Shown: positions 34,197 to 41,915 of the stretch, piece after piece | Layout of the letters: each line of letters opens with the position of its first letter | Position numbering within the stretch: position 1 is the first letter of the stretch | NCBI GenBank assembly: GCA_002706405.1 | Contig: PALN01000015.1 | Span: 1 to 54,451 of the forward strand | Reading direction: 5' to 3' | Origin: Rhodospirillaceae bacterium | GTDB taxonomy: Bacteria > Pseudomonadota > Alphaproteobacteria > Rhodospirillales > Casp-alpha2 | Length of the DNA: 54,451 nucleotides | Translations under genes and position numbers: made by a program | Notes under the pieces: generated by a model | The model's input: the letters and a program-made list of their open reading frames with translations, nothing else | Told to the model about the DNA's origin: nothing | Databases searched by the model: none

Positions 34197-34639
34197 CCGA
34201 AGACGCCGCCAATCCGCGCCTGGTGCCGCTGTCGGGCTATGCCTACCGTATGGAAATCCCGACCCGGTTCGGTGACAACGACATGCTGGGCCATGCCAAC
34301 AATGTCGCCTACAACCGCTATATCGAATCCGTGGTCACCCAGTTTCAGATGCAGGAAGCGGGGGTCGACTACGTCAAGAATCGCATCGCGCCGGTGGTGG
34401 TGGAAACGCTGTGCCGCTTTCACCGCTCCCTCAGTTATCCGGAAACCGTGCAGGCGGGATTGCGGGTCGGGCGCCTGGGCAATTCCAGCGTCACCTTCCT
34501 GATCGGCCTGTTCGGCGCGGATGACCATGCCACCGCCGCGGCCACGGGGCATTTCATTCATGTCTACACGGATCGGGACACGGAAACCGCCGTGCCCATG
34601 CCGGCCGCCGCCCGCGCCGTCTACGAACGCTTCCGGTAG
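34193..34639 (+). CDS. acyl-CoA thioesterase, 4HBT hot-dog family (second of pair)
   Basis: A 148-residue hot-dog thioesterase clearly related to the preceding one: [21 protein letters not shown] aligns with its active-site loop, and the [11 protein letters not shown] stretch is nearly identical. It starts at an ATG that overlaps the previous stop (ATGA), so the two are translationally coupled and may form a heteromeric enzyme or have different chain preferences. The converging Hsp20 terminator follows. Confidence 0.9.
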   Translation: MTEDAANPRLVPLSGYAYRMEIPTRFGDNDMLGHANNVAYNRYIESVVTQFQMQEAGVDYVKNRIAPVVVETLCRFHRSLSYPETVQAGLRVGRLGNSSVTFLIGLFGADDHATAAATGHFIHVYTDRDTETAVPMPAAARAVYERFR

Positions 34640-34643
34640 GCGG

Positions 34644-34681
34644 ATAAAAGAAAGGGCACGCCCGGTTTCCCGGGCGCACCC
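34644..34681 (-). terminator. terminator after the Hsp20 gene
   Basis: Positions 34654-34665 pair with 34670-34681 as a 12-bp stem (two G-T wobbles on the minus strand), closed by a GAAA tetraloop. TTTCTTTT follows on the minus strand. The same hairpin may help end the converging thioesterase transcript. Confidence 0.8.
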
Positions 34682-34707
34682 CTTCCGTCTGACGTAAATG
34701 CGGGGGC

Positions 34708-35163
34708 CTAGGCGGCCTTTTGTTCAACCAGTTTCGGCTGTCCGCTGGCGATCTCGATCTTGCGGGGTTTCTTCTCCTCGGGAACGATGCGTTCCAGTTC
34801 AATGTGCAGAAGCCCGTTTTCGAGGGCGCCGCCTTTGACCTCGATATGGTCGGCAAGCTGGAAGCGGCGTTCAAACGCGCGGCCGGCGATGCCGCGGTGC
34901 ACGTAGACCACGTTGTCGTCCTTGGCGTCCGCATGCTTGCCGGTGACGGTCAGCGTGCCTTCATTGACGGTGACGTCCAGGTCGTTCTCGCCGAAGCCGG
35001 CAACGGCCATGGTGATCCGATAGGTGTCTTCGCCCAACTGTTCGATGTTGTAGGGCGGATAGGAATTGCCGTCGTCATGGCGCATGGCGCTGTCGAGCAA
35101 GCGCTCAAGGCGATCGAAGCCGACGGAATGACGGAACAGGGGGGTGAAATCGATGGTACGCAT
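34708..35163 (-). CDS. Hsp20 family small heat-shock protein (IbpA-like)
   Basis: A 151-residue holdase chaperone. MRTIDFTPLFRHSVGFDRL is the typical class A start, the alpha-crystallin domain spans about residues 37-130, and ALENGLLHIELER is the conserved A-x-x-x-G-L-L motif. The start at 35163 is fixed by AAGGAGG 8 bp upstream. The leader folds into several hairpins that can hide this site, suggesting control by temperature. Confidence 0.94.
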   Translation of the reverse strand: MRTIDFTPLFRHSVGFDRLERLLDSAMRHDDGNSYPPYNIEQLGEDTYRITMAVAGFGENDLDVTVNEGTLTVTGKHADAKDDNVVYVHRGIAGRAFERRFQLADHIEVKGGALENGLLHIELERIVPEEKKPRKIEIASGQPKLVEQKAA

Positions 35164-35267
35164 AACCAAGTCCTCCTTAACGAAGCGATATGGTGCCCGC
35201 CAGCGCGAGGTGCCGTTAAAGGCCGCCATAATGGCCGGCCCAACGAACCGCGCGGGTCGGGCGGTTC
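35164..35267 (-). promoter_or_regulatory. ROSE-like RNA thermometer candidate in the Hsp20 leader
   Basis: On the minus strand three stems precede the ATG: a 7-bp hairpin (35245-35251 with 35261-35267), an 8-bp hairpin with one bulge (35221-35240), and a 3' element in which TCGCTT (35183-35188) faces AAGGAGGA (35171-35178) across a 4-nt loop. The UYGCU sequence opposite the ribosome binding site is the hallmark of ROSE elements found before small heat-shock genes in Alphaproteobacteria. A competing pairing, CCTTTAACG with CGTTAAGG, would also cover the site. Confidence 0.55.
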
Positions 35268-35386
35268 AGGTCTTGCGGGCCCCGTCCGGGCACCCGCTTC
35301 CAGGCATGAGATAGGGTCGGGAAAATTGCTGCGCAAGTCCCCGGGCGGAAAATTAGCCGCCCTGAAACCCGGGAAGTGTCAGCGAG

Positions 35387-37258
35387 TTAGGAAGCTTTGG
35401 CCGCGTTACCGGACTGCCACATGACTTCGTAGAGATTGACGTCCCCCTCGAAGCCCTTCATCGCGAAACCGCCTGCTGCCTTGAAGGAAATGCCCTTGCC
35501 GGTGCAGATACCGCGCACGGTTTCCGACACGAAGATCTGGTCCGCCTGGGCCTTGTCGACAATGCGGGCCGCCAGCTGGACGGTCGTCCCGAACAGGTCG
35601 TTGTCTTCGGCAATGGGCTCGCCCGCGTTGATGCCGATCTTCAGCTTGAGCGGCAAGGCCGGGTTCGATCCACGAAGCTGGATGGTTTCTTTCTGGATTT
35701 CGATCGAGGCTTCGACCGCGTTGGTCGGCTGATCGAAGGAGCACATCATGCCGTCGCCCGTGTGTTTGACCTCGCGACCGTGATAGCGGGTCAGGTTCTC
35801 ACGCACGATCTTGTTGTGGGCGCGCACGACCTCCTGCGCCCCGGCGTCGCCCAGTTCCTGGGTCAGGGCCGTGGAGCCGGCGATGTCCGTAAACAACACG
35901 GCGACAACGCGGGCCTGGGCTTCCTTGGGTTTCGGCTTGTTCCAATCCTCAAGCGCCGTTTTCAGGTGGCTCGGCCCCGAGGCGTTGTCCGTCAGGTGGT
36001 TGGCCATGGCGTTGCGGCCGGCCTGGAACATGCTCATGTAACGGGAGTCCTGCAGCAGGTATTCCTCGTAACGGTCGGCGAAGGAAGCCGCGTGGGATTT
36101 CTTGAAACCCATGACCTGGACGCTGTCGGCCAGGATGCGGGCGCGGGTCGAACCATCCAGGTCCCGCTTCGACGACAGGCTTTCACAGGCCCCCGCCAGG
36201 AACAGGTTGATCCCGAACTTGGTGAAATTGTCGAGTTTCTTCTTGTCCTGGCCGGTGACCTCGAGGAGTTGGCCCAGGAATTTCATCATGTAGGCCTTCT
36301 GCTTTTCGCCGGCGGCATCAAGCTGCGGCTGCTGATCCTGGGCGGCGCCGTACTTTTCGGCTTCCAGGGTCACGCCACGTTTGGTCTCGTCGTTGTCCAG
36401 CTGTTCGCGAAGGCGCTCGTTCGCCGTGTCATCCGTTTCGCCCGTTTCGCCGCGCGCGGCGTCTTCGGCCTTGGCCTGTTCGCGCCAGTCGCCGATCGAG
36501 CCTTCGGGCTTTTCCAGCTCGACTTCCATGGTATTCGCCGGCGGCTGGCCCAGCGCCGCGACCGCCTTGTCGAGAATGGAATTCACGCTGTTGTCCGTCG
36601 GACGCGGCGCGGGCGCGCCATTGGCCGCCTGCCGCCCCTTGAGCCGGATGTTCCGCAGGTAGGTGACGGCCAGGGTCGAGGCCGTCAGCAGGAAGCTCGC
36701 GACGAACACCAGGAAGATGGCGTTGGCTTCGACCGTGCCAGAAATCTTGTAGCCGAACAGCATTTTGCCGCTGAAATACCAGGAAAAGGCGACGGCGAAC
36801 CCGCCCGACACCAGCAGGCTGACCAGGGCCAGCATGAGCATCTTGATGACGACGCCTGTCGCCGTTGCGGTGATGCTGTTGGCATTGCTGGCTCTGCGAC
36901 GCTTCTTCGGCGAATCATCGTCGTCGTAATAATCGTCATCGTCGTAGTCATCGTCGTCGCCGCGGGACATGGACCAGTCGTCGCCGCCGCCGCTTTCACC
37001 GCGTCCGGCACCGATGTCGCGGAAACCTTTGTGTTCTTCGGCACCCTTGGGGCCGCGATAGATGGTCGTGTCCTGGTGGTTGCCGAGTTCGCTGTCATAG
37101 GTTTCCTTGACCACCTTGACGGCATCGAAACCGGGCGTTTTTTCGATCTTCTTGGCTTCTTCGATGGCTTTCTCACGGTGCGCGGCGCCGAACTGGGCGT
37201 GAATCGACCAGCGGCCAGCCTGCTGCACGTGGACCTCAAAATGAATGTGTCTTGCCAT
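35387..37258 (-). CDS. membrane-anchored class III adenylate cyclase
   Basis: A 623-residue protein. Residues 1-80 form a small N-terminal domain, and about 93-117 is an aspartate-rich stretch followed by KKRRR. Two membrane helices lie at about 136-161 and 178-200, then a charged linker and a helical domain (about 320-440). A complete class III cyclase domain (about 450-615) ends it. Metal aspartates D458 (LFTDIAGST) and D502 (HTGDGMM) and the base-contacting K498 are present, and R565 fits the transition-state arginine. It should make cAMP at the inner membrane. Confidence 0.88.
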   Translation of the reverse strand: MARHIHFEVHVQQAGRWSIHAQFGAAHREKAIEEAKKIEKTPGFDAVKVVKETYDSELGNHQDTTIYRGPKGAEEHKGFRDIGAGRGESGGGDDWSMSRGDDDDYDDDDYYDDDDSPKKRRRASNANSITATATGVVIKMLMLALVSLLVSGGFAVAFSWYFSGKMLFGYKISGTVEANAIFLVFVASFLLTASTLAVTYLRNIRLKGRQAANGAPAPRPTDNSVNSILDKAVAALGQPPANTMEVELEKPEGSIGDWREQAKAEDAARGETGETDDTANERLREQLDNDETKRGVTLEAEKYGAAQDQQPQLDAAGEKQKAYMMKFLGQLLEVTGQDKKKLDNFTKFGINLFLAGACESLSSKRDLDGSTRARILADSVQVMGFKKSHAASFADRYEEYLLQDSRYMSMFQAGRNAMANHLTDNASGPSHLKTALEDWNKPKPKEAQARVVAVLFTDIAGSTALTQELGDAGAQEVVRAHNKIVRENLTRYHGREVKHTGDGMMCSFDQPTNAVEASIEIQKETIQLRGSNPALPLKLKIGINAGEPIAEDNDLFGTTVQLAARIVDKAQADQIFVSETVRGICTGKGISFKAAGGFAMKGFEGDVNLYEVMWQSGNAAKAS

Positions 37259-37571
37259 GGCCGATACCCCAGCCGCTCCCCGTTAATCTGACTGCTTTAC
37301 CGATATAGCCATAAATCGCCTTCCCCAGTCGACCAAGGCTACCGGATGTTCAGCATTTCCCAGAAGAGCAATTTTGATGCAGGTGGGTAAACATTTCCCT
37401 ACCCGATTACGTAAAAGTTAGCATAGCTGCCCAGGCCATGGGAGGGGTTGATTTTACCCAACCGATCCATGGATTGCGCAAGGAAAAGGGCGCCCCCCCT
37501 GGGGGTGCGCCCTCGTGCACGTCGATTTAGGCTGCGGCAATCGCCGCACCATCCCCGAAGGGACGGCCTAC
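37259..37571. other. intergenic region between cyclase and rpmE
   Basis: These 313 bases hold the cyclase upstream region, about 200 bp AT-richer than the surroundings with no convincing promoter pair, and the rpmE terminator at 37483-37512. I see no gene in it. Confidence 0.6.
37483..37512 (-). terminator. Rho-independent terminator after rpmE
   Basis: On the minus strand GGGCGC-A-CCCCC pairs with GGGGG-CGCCC around a short AGG-containing loop, followed by TTTTCCTT. It lies 60 bp beyond the rpmE stop. Confidence 0.8.
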
Positions 37572-37799
37572 CTACATCTTCAGGCCACTGTTCCCGAACC
37601 GCTTGTTGAAGCGCGCAAGGCGCCCGCCGGCATCAACCAGGCGGTGACCGCCGCCCGTCCAAGCCGGATGGCTTTTCGGGTCGACTTCCAACTTCAGCAC
37701 ATCGCCGGGGTTGCCCCAGGTGCTGCGCGTCGTGAACGAGGTACCGTCCGTCATCTGGACAGTGATTTCGTGGTAATCCGGGTGGATATCTTTTTTCAT
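37572..37799 (-). CDS. rpmE: 50S ribosomal protein bL31
   Basis: A 75-residue ribosomal protein. [37 protein letters not shown] and [10 protein letters not shown] are diagnostic. The zinc-binding cysteines are absent, so this is the C-minus form usual in Alphaproteobacteria. The start at 37799 is fixed by homology; the frame continues upstream without it. It has its own promoter and terminator. Confidence 0.96.
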   Translation of the reverse strand: MKKDIHPDYHEITVQMTDGTSFTTRSTWGNPGDVLKLEVDPKSHPAWTGGGHRLVDAGGRLARFNKRFGNSGLKM

Positions 37800-37828
37800 T
37801 TGGCTTGGCTCCGGCAAACGAGGCGCCC

Positions 37829-37857
37829 TATATACAGACATGCCCTCCCATGCGCAA
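37829..37857 (-). promoter_or_regulatory. promoter for rpmE
   Basis: On the minus strand TTGCGC (37852-37857) and TATATA (37829-37834) are 17 bp apart. The predicted start is near 37822, giving a leader of about 22 nt. Confidence 0.45.
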
Positions 37858-37921
37858 GGCTTCATGGGAACCCGTTCCGGCAGCCGCCGTTTCGAATGAA
37901 ATTTAAAGGAGTTTCCCCCGC

Positions 37922-38251
37922 ATGTCCCTGGACGAGACGTCATTCACACGCATCGCCGACGATACCCTGGAATCCTTCATGGACGCGATCGAGGCGGTGA
38001 TCGGTGATCAGGCCGACGTGGATCTGGAAGGGGGCATTCTGACCATCGACCTGGATACGGGCGGCCAGTACGTCATCAACAAGCATGCCCCCAATTGTCA
38101 GATCTGGATGTCGTCACCGGCCAGCGGCGCCACCCATTACGGCTATGATCCCGAAACCAAACAGTGGTGCTGCACGCGGTCGGGCGACCGGTTGGATGAA
38201 AAACTGGCGGCCGAGCTCAAGGCGTCAACGGGGGTCGCCGTCCGCTTGTGA
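37922..38251 (+). CDS. cyaY: iron donor protein CyaY (frataxin)
   Basis: A 109-residue frataxin homolog that binds iron and tunes Fe-S cluster assembly on IscS/IscU. The acidic first helix ([21 protein letters not shown]), the [19 protein letters not shown] strand pair and the final helix are typical. AAAGGAG precedes the ATG. Its 3' end overlaps the converging MFS gene by 27 bp. Confidence 0.94.
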   Translation: MSLDETSFTRIADDTLESFMDAIEAVIGDQADVDLEGGILTIDLDTGGQYVINKHAPNCQIWMSSPASGATHYGYDPETKQWCCTRSGDRLDEKLAAELKASTGVAVRL

Positions 38252-39430
38252 CGGTCGGGCGGCCTGTGTTGCCGCCGGAACGGCGAGGGCGATCAGCAGC
38301 ACCGCCGCCATGATCAGGGCCCCCGAAAAGTAGGGCCAATCCCGCCCGACCTGGGCGAACAGCATCCCCGCCCAGGCCGGCCCCAGGACGCGGGCCATGG
38401 TCGTCACCGACCGCGTTACACCCATCACGCCGCCCTGGTCCGTGTCGGGAACCTGTTGAGAGATCAAGCTGTTATAGGCGGGGTTGATGACGCTGAAGCC
38501 GTAGGCGGCAACGGCCATGGCGGCCAACAGGTGCCAGACCTCGGTACAGAAGGGGATGGCACCGATCCCAAGCGCCAGGGCGATCGACCCCTGCACCAAA
38601 AGGGCACGCTCCCCGAAGCGCTTGGCCAAGCGCCCCATTAGACCGCCCTGGACCGCCGCCGAGAGCAGACCGACATAGGCGAACAACCAGCCGTTTTGCT
38701 CCGGCCCCCAGTCGAAGACGCGCCGGGACCACATGGCAAAGGTGGTTTCCAGACCCGCGAACACGAAGGTCGCGAGAAACCCGAGCAGCATCAGCAAGCC
38801 GACGCCCGGCAGGCGCAGCGCATTTGCGAACTGGGCCAGACGCTGCTGACGCGGCAGGGCCGCCGCGCGGGCGCGAACCTCGGCGGAAAGGGATTCCGGC
38901 AGCTTCACAATGCCCAGCACCAGCGCCAACAAGGACAGGCCGGCCGCGGCCAGGGCGGGGCTGCGGTAATCGGCGGTCAACGGATCCGGGCCGGCCAGGA
39001 TGCCGCCGATGGCCGGGCCCAGGATGAACCCGATGCCGAAGGCGGCACCGATCATTCCCATGCCCTTGGCACGGTTCTCTTTGGTCGTGATGTCGGCGAC
39101 GTAGGCGAAGGCGGCGGATATGTTACCGGCCATCAGGCCGCCCAGGGCACGCGCCATGAACAGCATCCACAGGGCGTCGGCGAAGGCCAACCAGATATAG
39201 GCCGCCGCGGCCCCCGCGAGGCTCAGCAACAGGACGGGCCGCCGTCCGGCGCGGTCGCTCAACCGTCCCCACAGGGGGGCGGAAACGAACTGCGCCAGGG
39301 AATAGGTCGCCATCAGCAGGCCGACGGTCTGCGGGTCGGCCTGGAAATGTTCGCCGTAGAACGGCAGCAGCGGGATGATGATGCCGAAACCGATAAGGTC
39401 GACGACGACGATCAGGAAAATGGGAAGCAT
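38225..39430 (-). CDS. MFS transporter, TetA-like drug/proton antiporter type
   Basis: A 401-residue protein with about twelve membrane helices. VDLIGFGIIIPLLPFYGEHF and GRLSDRAGRRPVLLLS (motif A), MARALGGLMAGN and GIGFILGPAIGG (motif C-like) place it with the TetA/Bcr-like proton antiporters. The exported compound is unknown. It starts 14 bp after the MotB-like gene and is probably the last gene of that operon. Confidence 0.88.
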   Translation of the reverse strand: MLPIFLIVVVDLIGFGIIIPLLPFYGEHFQADPQTVGLLMATYSLAQFVSAPLWGRLSDRAGRRPVLLLSLAGAAAAYIWLAFADALWMLFMARALGGLMAGNISAAFAYVADITTKENRAKGMGMIGAAFGIGFILGPAIGGILAGPDPLTADYRSPALAAAGLSLLALVLGIVKLPESLSAEVRARAAALPRQQRLAQFANALRLPGVGLLMLLGFLATFVFAGLETTFAMWSRRVFDWGPEQNGWLFAYVGLLSAAVQGGLMGRLAKRFGERALLVQGSIALALGIGAIPFCTEVWHLLAAMAVAAYGFSVINPAYNSLISQQVPDTDQGGVMGVTRSVTTMARVLGPAWAGMLFAQVGRDWPYFSGALIMAAVLLIALAVPAATQAARPSQADGDPR

Positions 39431-39444
39431 ATTGTGGCGGCCGA

Positions 39445-40680
39445 TCAGCGTTGGGTCAGTTTCAATTCGATCCGGCGGTTCCGCCGCAGCGCGATTTCAT
39501 CGCCGCCCGGATCAATGGGCCGGTTGGCGGCGAACCCCGCGGCGACGAGACGCACCGGCGGCAAGCCTTGGTCGATCAGGTATTTGACCACGGAAATGGC
39601 GCGCGCCGCCGACAATTCCCAGTTGGAGGGGAAGCGGGCATTGGCGATGGGGGTCTTGTCCGTATGCCCATCGATGCGGAGAACCCAGTCGATGTCTTCC
39701 GGTATGCGGGCCATCAGTTCTTTCAGGGTCTGGGCGAGGGCCGCCATCTGTTCCTTGCCGGCCGGCCCAAGTTCCGCCGAGGCGACATCGAACAGAACCT
39801 CTGACTGGAAGACGAAGCGGTCGCCGACGATACGAATGCCGGGCCGATTGCCGAGAACCTCGCGCAGGCGGCCGAAGAACTCGGAGCGATAGCGGCTGAG
39901 TTCCTGAACCTTGGAAGCCAGCGCGGCGTTCAGGCGCTTGCCCAGGGTTTCGATCTGAACGCCCTGCGACTGGGCCTTCTCCTCGGCCGCGCGGAGCGTT
40001 GCTTCCAGGGTCGCCAGCTGCTCGCGCAGGGCCGCCAACTGACGATTCATGAGGGCGACCTGGGCGCGGGCGGAGTCCGAAATCTTGCGCTCGCTGATCA
40101 GCGCCTCGCCTTTCTCGTTAGCCTGTTTGCCGAGCTCCATGACCTTCGCGGTCAACTCGTCGCGCAGGGCCGTCAAGGCTTCGATCTCGCGCGCCAGGCT
40201 GTTCAGCCGCTGCACGCGCTCGGCCAGTTCCTCCTCGCGGACCGCCAGGGTCTTCTGGGTATCCGCCAGCGAGGTTTCCAGGCGGCCGATGGTCTGGCGG
40301 CTGGCTTCCATGGAAACCATGGCGTCGACCAACTGCTGTTCGGCCGATTCCGCGCGCATACGCAGTCCGGCGACGGTGGCGCTCAGCCGGTCGCGTTCGC
40401 TGACCGAAACCTCCAATTCGCTCGACAGGCGGCTGACATCGACACGCAGGCTGTCCGTGGTCTTGCGTTCCAGGGCCAGAAGGCTCGCGAGTTCGCTGAT
40501 TTCACCCTCCAGCTTGCGCAACGCCTCGTCGCGCCCGGTCAGCGCCTGACCGAGAAAGACCTGGGCCATGATGAAGATCAGCAACAGGAAGATAATGACC
40601 ATCAGCAACGTCGCCAGGGCATCGACGAAGCCGGGCCAGATGTTGGTCGATCGTTCGTGGCGCCTGGCGAGACTGGCCAT
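39445..40680 (-). CDS. MotB-like protein with long coiled coil and OmpA domain
   Basis: A 411-residue envelope protein. A single membrane helix (about 20-43 from the ATG at 40680) begins with WPGFVDALATLL; its aspartate (residue 20) lies where MotB and related stators have their proton-binding aspartate. About 230 residues of heptad-like helix follow. A C-terminal OmpA/MotB peptidoglycan-binding domain ends it, seen as DGHTDKTPI, NWELSAARA and RRNRRIEL. The ATG at 40680 is preferred to the GTG two codons upstream because of the spacing to AAGGGA. It pairs with the MotA-like gene 66 bp upstream. Confidence 0.8.
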   Translation of the reverse strand: MASLARRHERSTNIWPGFVDALATLLMVIIFLLLIFIMAQVFLGQALTGRDEALRKLEGEISELASLLALERKTTDSLRVDVSRLSSELEVSVSERDRLSATVAGLRMRAESAEQQLVDAMVSMEASRQTIGRLETSLADTQKTLAVREEELAERVQRLNSLAREIEALTALRDELTAKVMELGKQANEKGEALISERKISDSARAQVALMNRQLAALREQLATLEATLRAAEEKAQSQGVQIETLGKRLNAALASKVQELSRYRSEFFGRLREVLGNRPGIRIVGDRFVFQSEVLFDVASAELGPAGKEQMAALAQTLKELMARIPEDIDWVLRIDGHTDKTPIANARFPSNWELSAARAISVVKYLIDQGLPPVRLVAAGFAANRPIDPGGDEIALRRNRRIELKLTQR

Positions 40681-40746
40681 GGTCACTTGGTCCCTTGCCG
40701 GGTGGCCGCTGGGATGTGACGGGGGTAGGATACCTGCGTCACGGCA

Positions 40747-41853
40747 TCAGCGGTCATATTCGCCGTCGGCGATGTTGGCGATGGTACGGGCCAGCAGTTT
40801 GATTTCGGACCGCACTTCCTTGATGATTTCGTCGCGCCCGTGGCTGACATCGTCGGCCAGGCGGGCGACGGAGCGGTCCAGGTTGCGGATGCTGGTCTTG
40901 GTTTCCGCGTCCAGGCCGCCGGTGTCGCTCCGGTTCATGCCCTGGGCCATGTCCTTCATCAGCTGCTGCTGCGCGCGCAGATGGTCGGTCAGGGTGTCCA
41001 ACTTGTCGGTCAGGTTGAGGATGCTTTGGTTGGCTTCGACCCGGCTTTCTTCACCGCGCGACAAGGTGCGCTGCAGGTTCTCCAGGTTTTCCGCCGACTG
41101 CTCCAGCAGGGCCTGCACATAGGCGGGCATGGATTGGTCGCCGTCGCCGGACAAGGCGCCTGACGACAGGCGGGTCAGGCTGGACAGCCATTCTTCCAGG
41201 TCGTTGTAGAATCGATTCTGGGCCTGGCCGGCCTGCAGGTCCAGGAAGCCCAGGATCAGCGAGCCCGACAGCCCGAACAGGGACGAGGAAAAGGCCGTGC
41301 CCATGCCCGACAGGGGCGTTTCCAGGCCATGTTTCAGCTTATCGAATGTCGCGTTGAAATCGCCGCCGTCGACGGTCAGCCCGACGATCACGTCCTTGAC
41401 CGAGGCAACCGTTTCGAGAAGTCCCCAGAAGGTGCCGAGCAATCCGAGGAAAATCAGCAAGCCGATGATGTAGCGCGATATATCGCGCGATTCATCCAGG
41501 CGGGACACCAGGCCGTCCAGCAGGGTGCGGAGCGACGTCGTCGATAGGCTCAGGCGGTTTGACCGCTGGCCGAGCATCGTCGCCATGGGGCCCAGCAGGC
41601 GGGGCGGGCTCGGCTGCGACAGTTGCGCACCGTCGCGGCGGTAGCTGTCCACCCATTCGACCTCGGGCTTCAGGCGCGCGACCTGCAGGAAATTATAGGC
41701 GATGCCCAACGCCAGAACGGCGAGAATGCCGCCGTTCAGGGGGGCGTTCGCCATGAAGGCATCGCGCAGCGGCTGGAACAGGGGAGCACACACGGCGACG
41801 ACGGCGCCGAGGAACAGGATCATCCTGATCAGGTAGCGGTTGGGGCGCGTCAT
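40747..41853 (-). CDS. MotA/TolQ/ExbB-like proton channel protein with C-terminal coiled coil
   Basis: A 368-residue inner-membrane protein with helices at about 10-26, 41-58, 128-150 and 184-205. GLLIFLGLLGTFWGLLETV and GMGTAFSSSLFGLSGSLI correspond to the two conserved channel helices of MotA/TolQ proteins. Unlike those, it has about 150 extra residues after the last helix, predicted as helical coiled coil (about 215-368). With the MotB-like neighbour it should form a proton-driven stator. What it moves is unknown. Confidence 0.8.
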   Translation of the reverse strand: MTRPNRYLIRMILFLGAVVAVCAPLFQPLRDAFMANAPLNGGILAVLALGIAYNFLQVARLKPEVEWVDSYRRDGAQLSQPSPPRLLGPMATMLGQRSNRLSLSTTSLRTLLDGLVSRLDESRDISRYIIGLLIFLGLLGTFWGLLETVASVKDVIVGLTVDGGDFNATFDKLKHGLETPLSGMGTAFSSSLFGLSGSLILGFLDLQAGQAQNRFYNDLEEWLSSLTRLSSGALSGDGDQSMPAYVQALLEQSAENLENLQRTLSRGEESRVEANQSILNLTDKLDTLTDHLRAQQQLMKDMAQGMNRSDTGGLDAETKTSIRNLDRSVARLADDVSHGRDEIIKEVRSEIKLLARTIANIADGEYDR

Positions 41854-41915
41854 GAAGGGGAGCCCTTACAAGGTCCTTTCGGGTGCATGGACGTCACGCG
41901 GAACCGATGGTGTCG

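Noticed and set aside
36897..36961. Repeated GTC/ATC triplets as a microsatellite or CRISPR-like repeat
   Set aside because: They are the antisense of the aspartate-rich stretch of the adenylate cyclase and stay in its reading frame.
39445..41853. Zorya anti-phage system from the MotA/MotB-like pair
   Set aside because: Only ZorAB-like components are present; the nearest genes are an OmpA-like protein and an MFS pump, with no ZorC, ZorD or ZorE homolog within the window.
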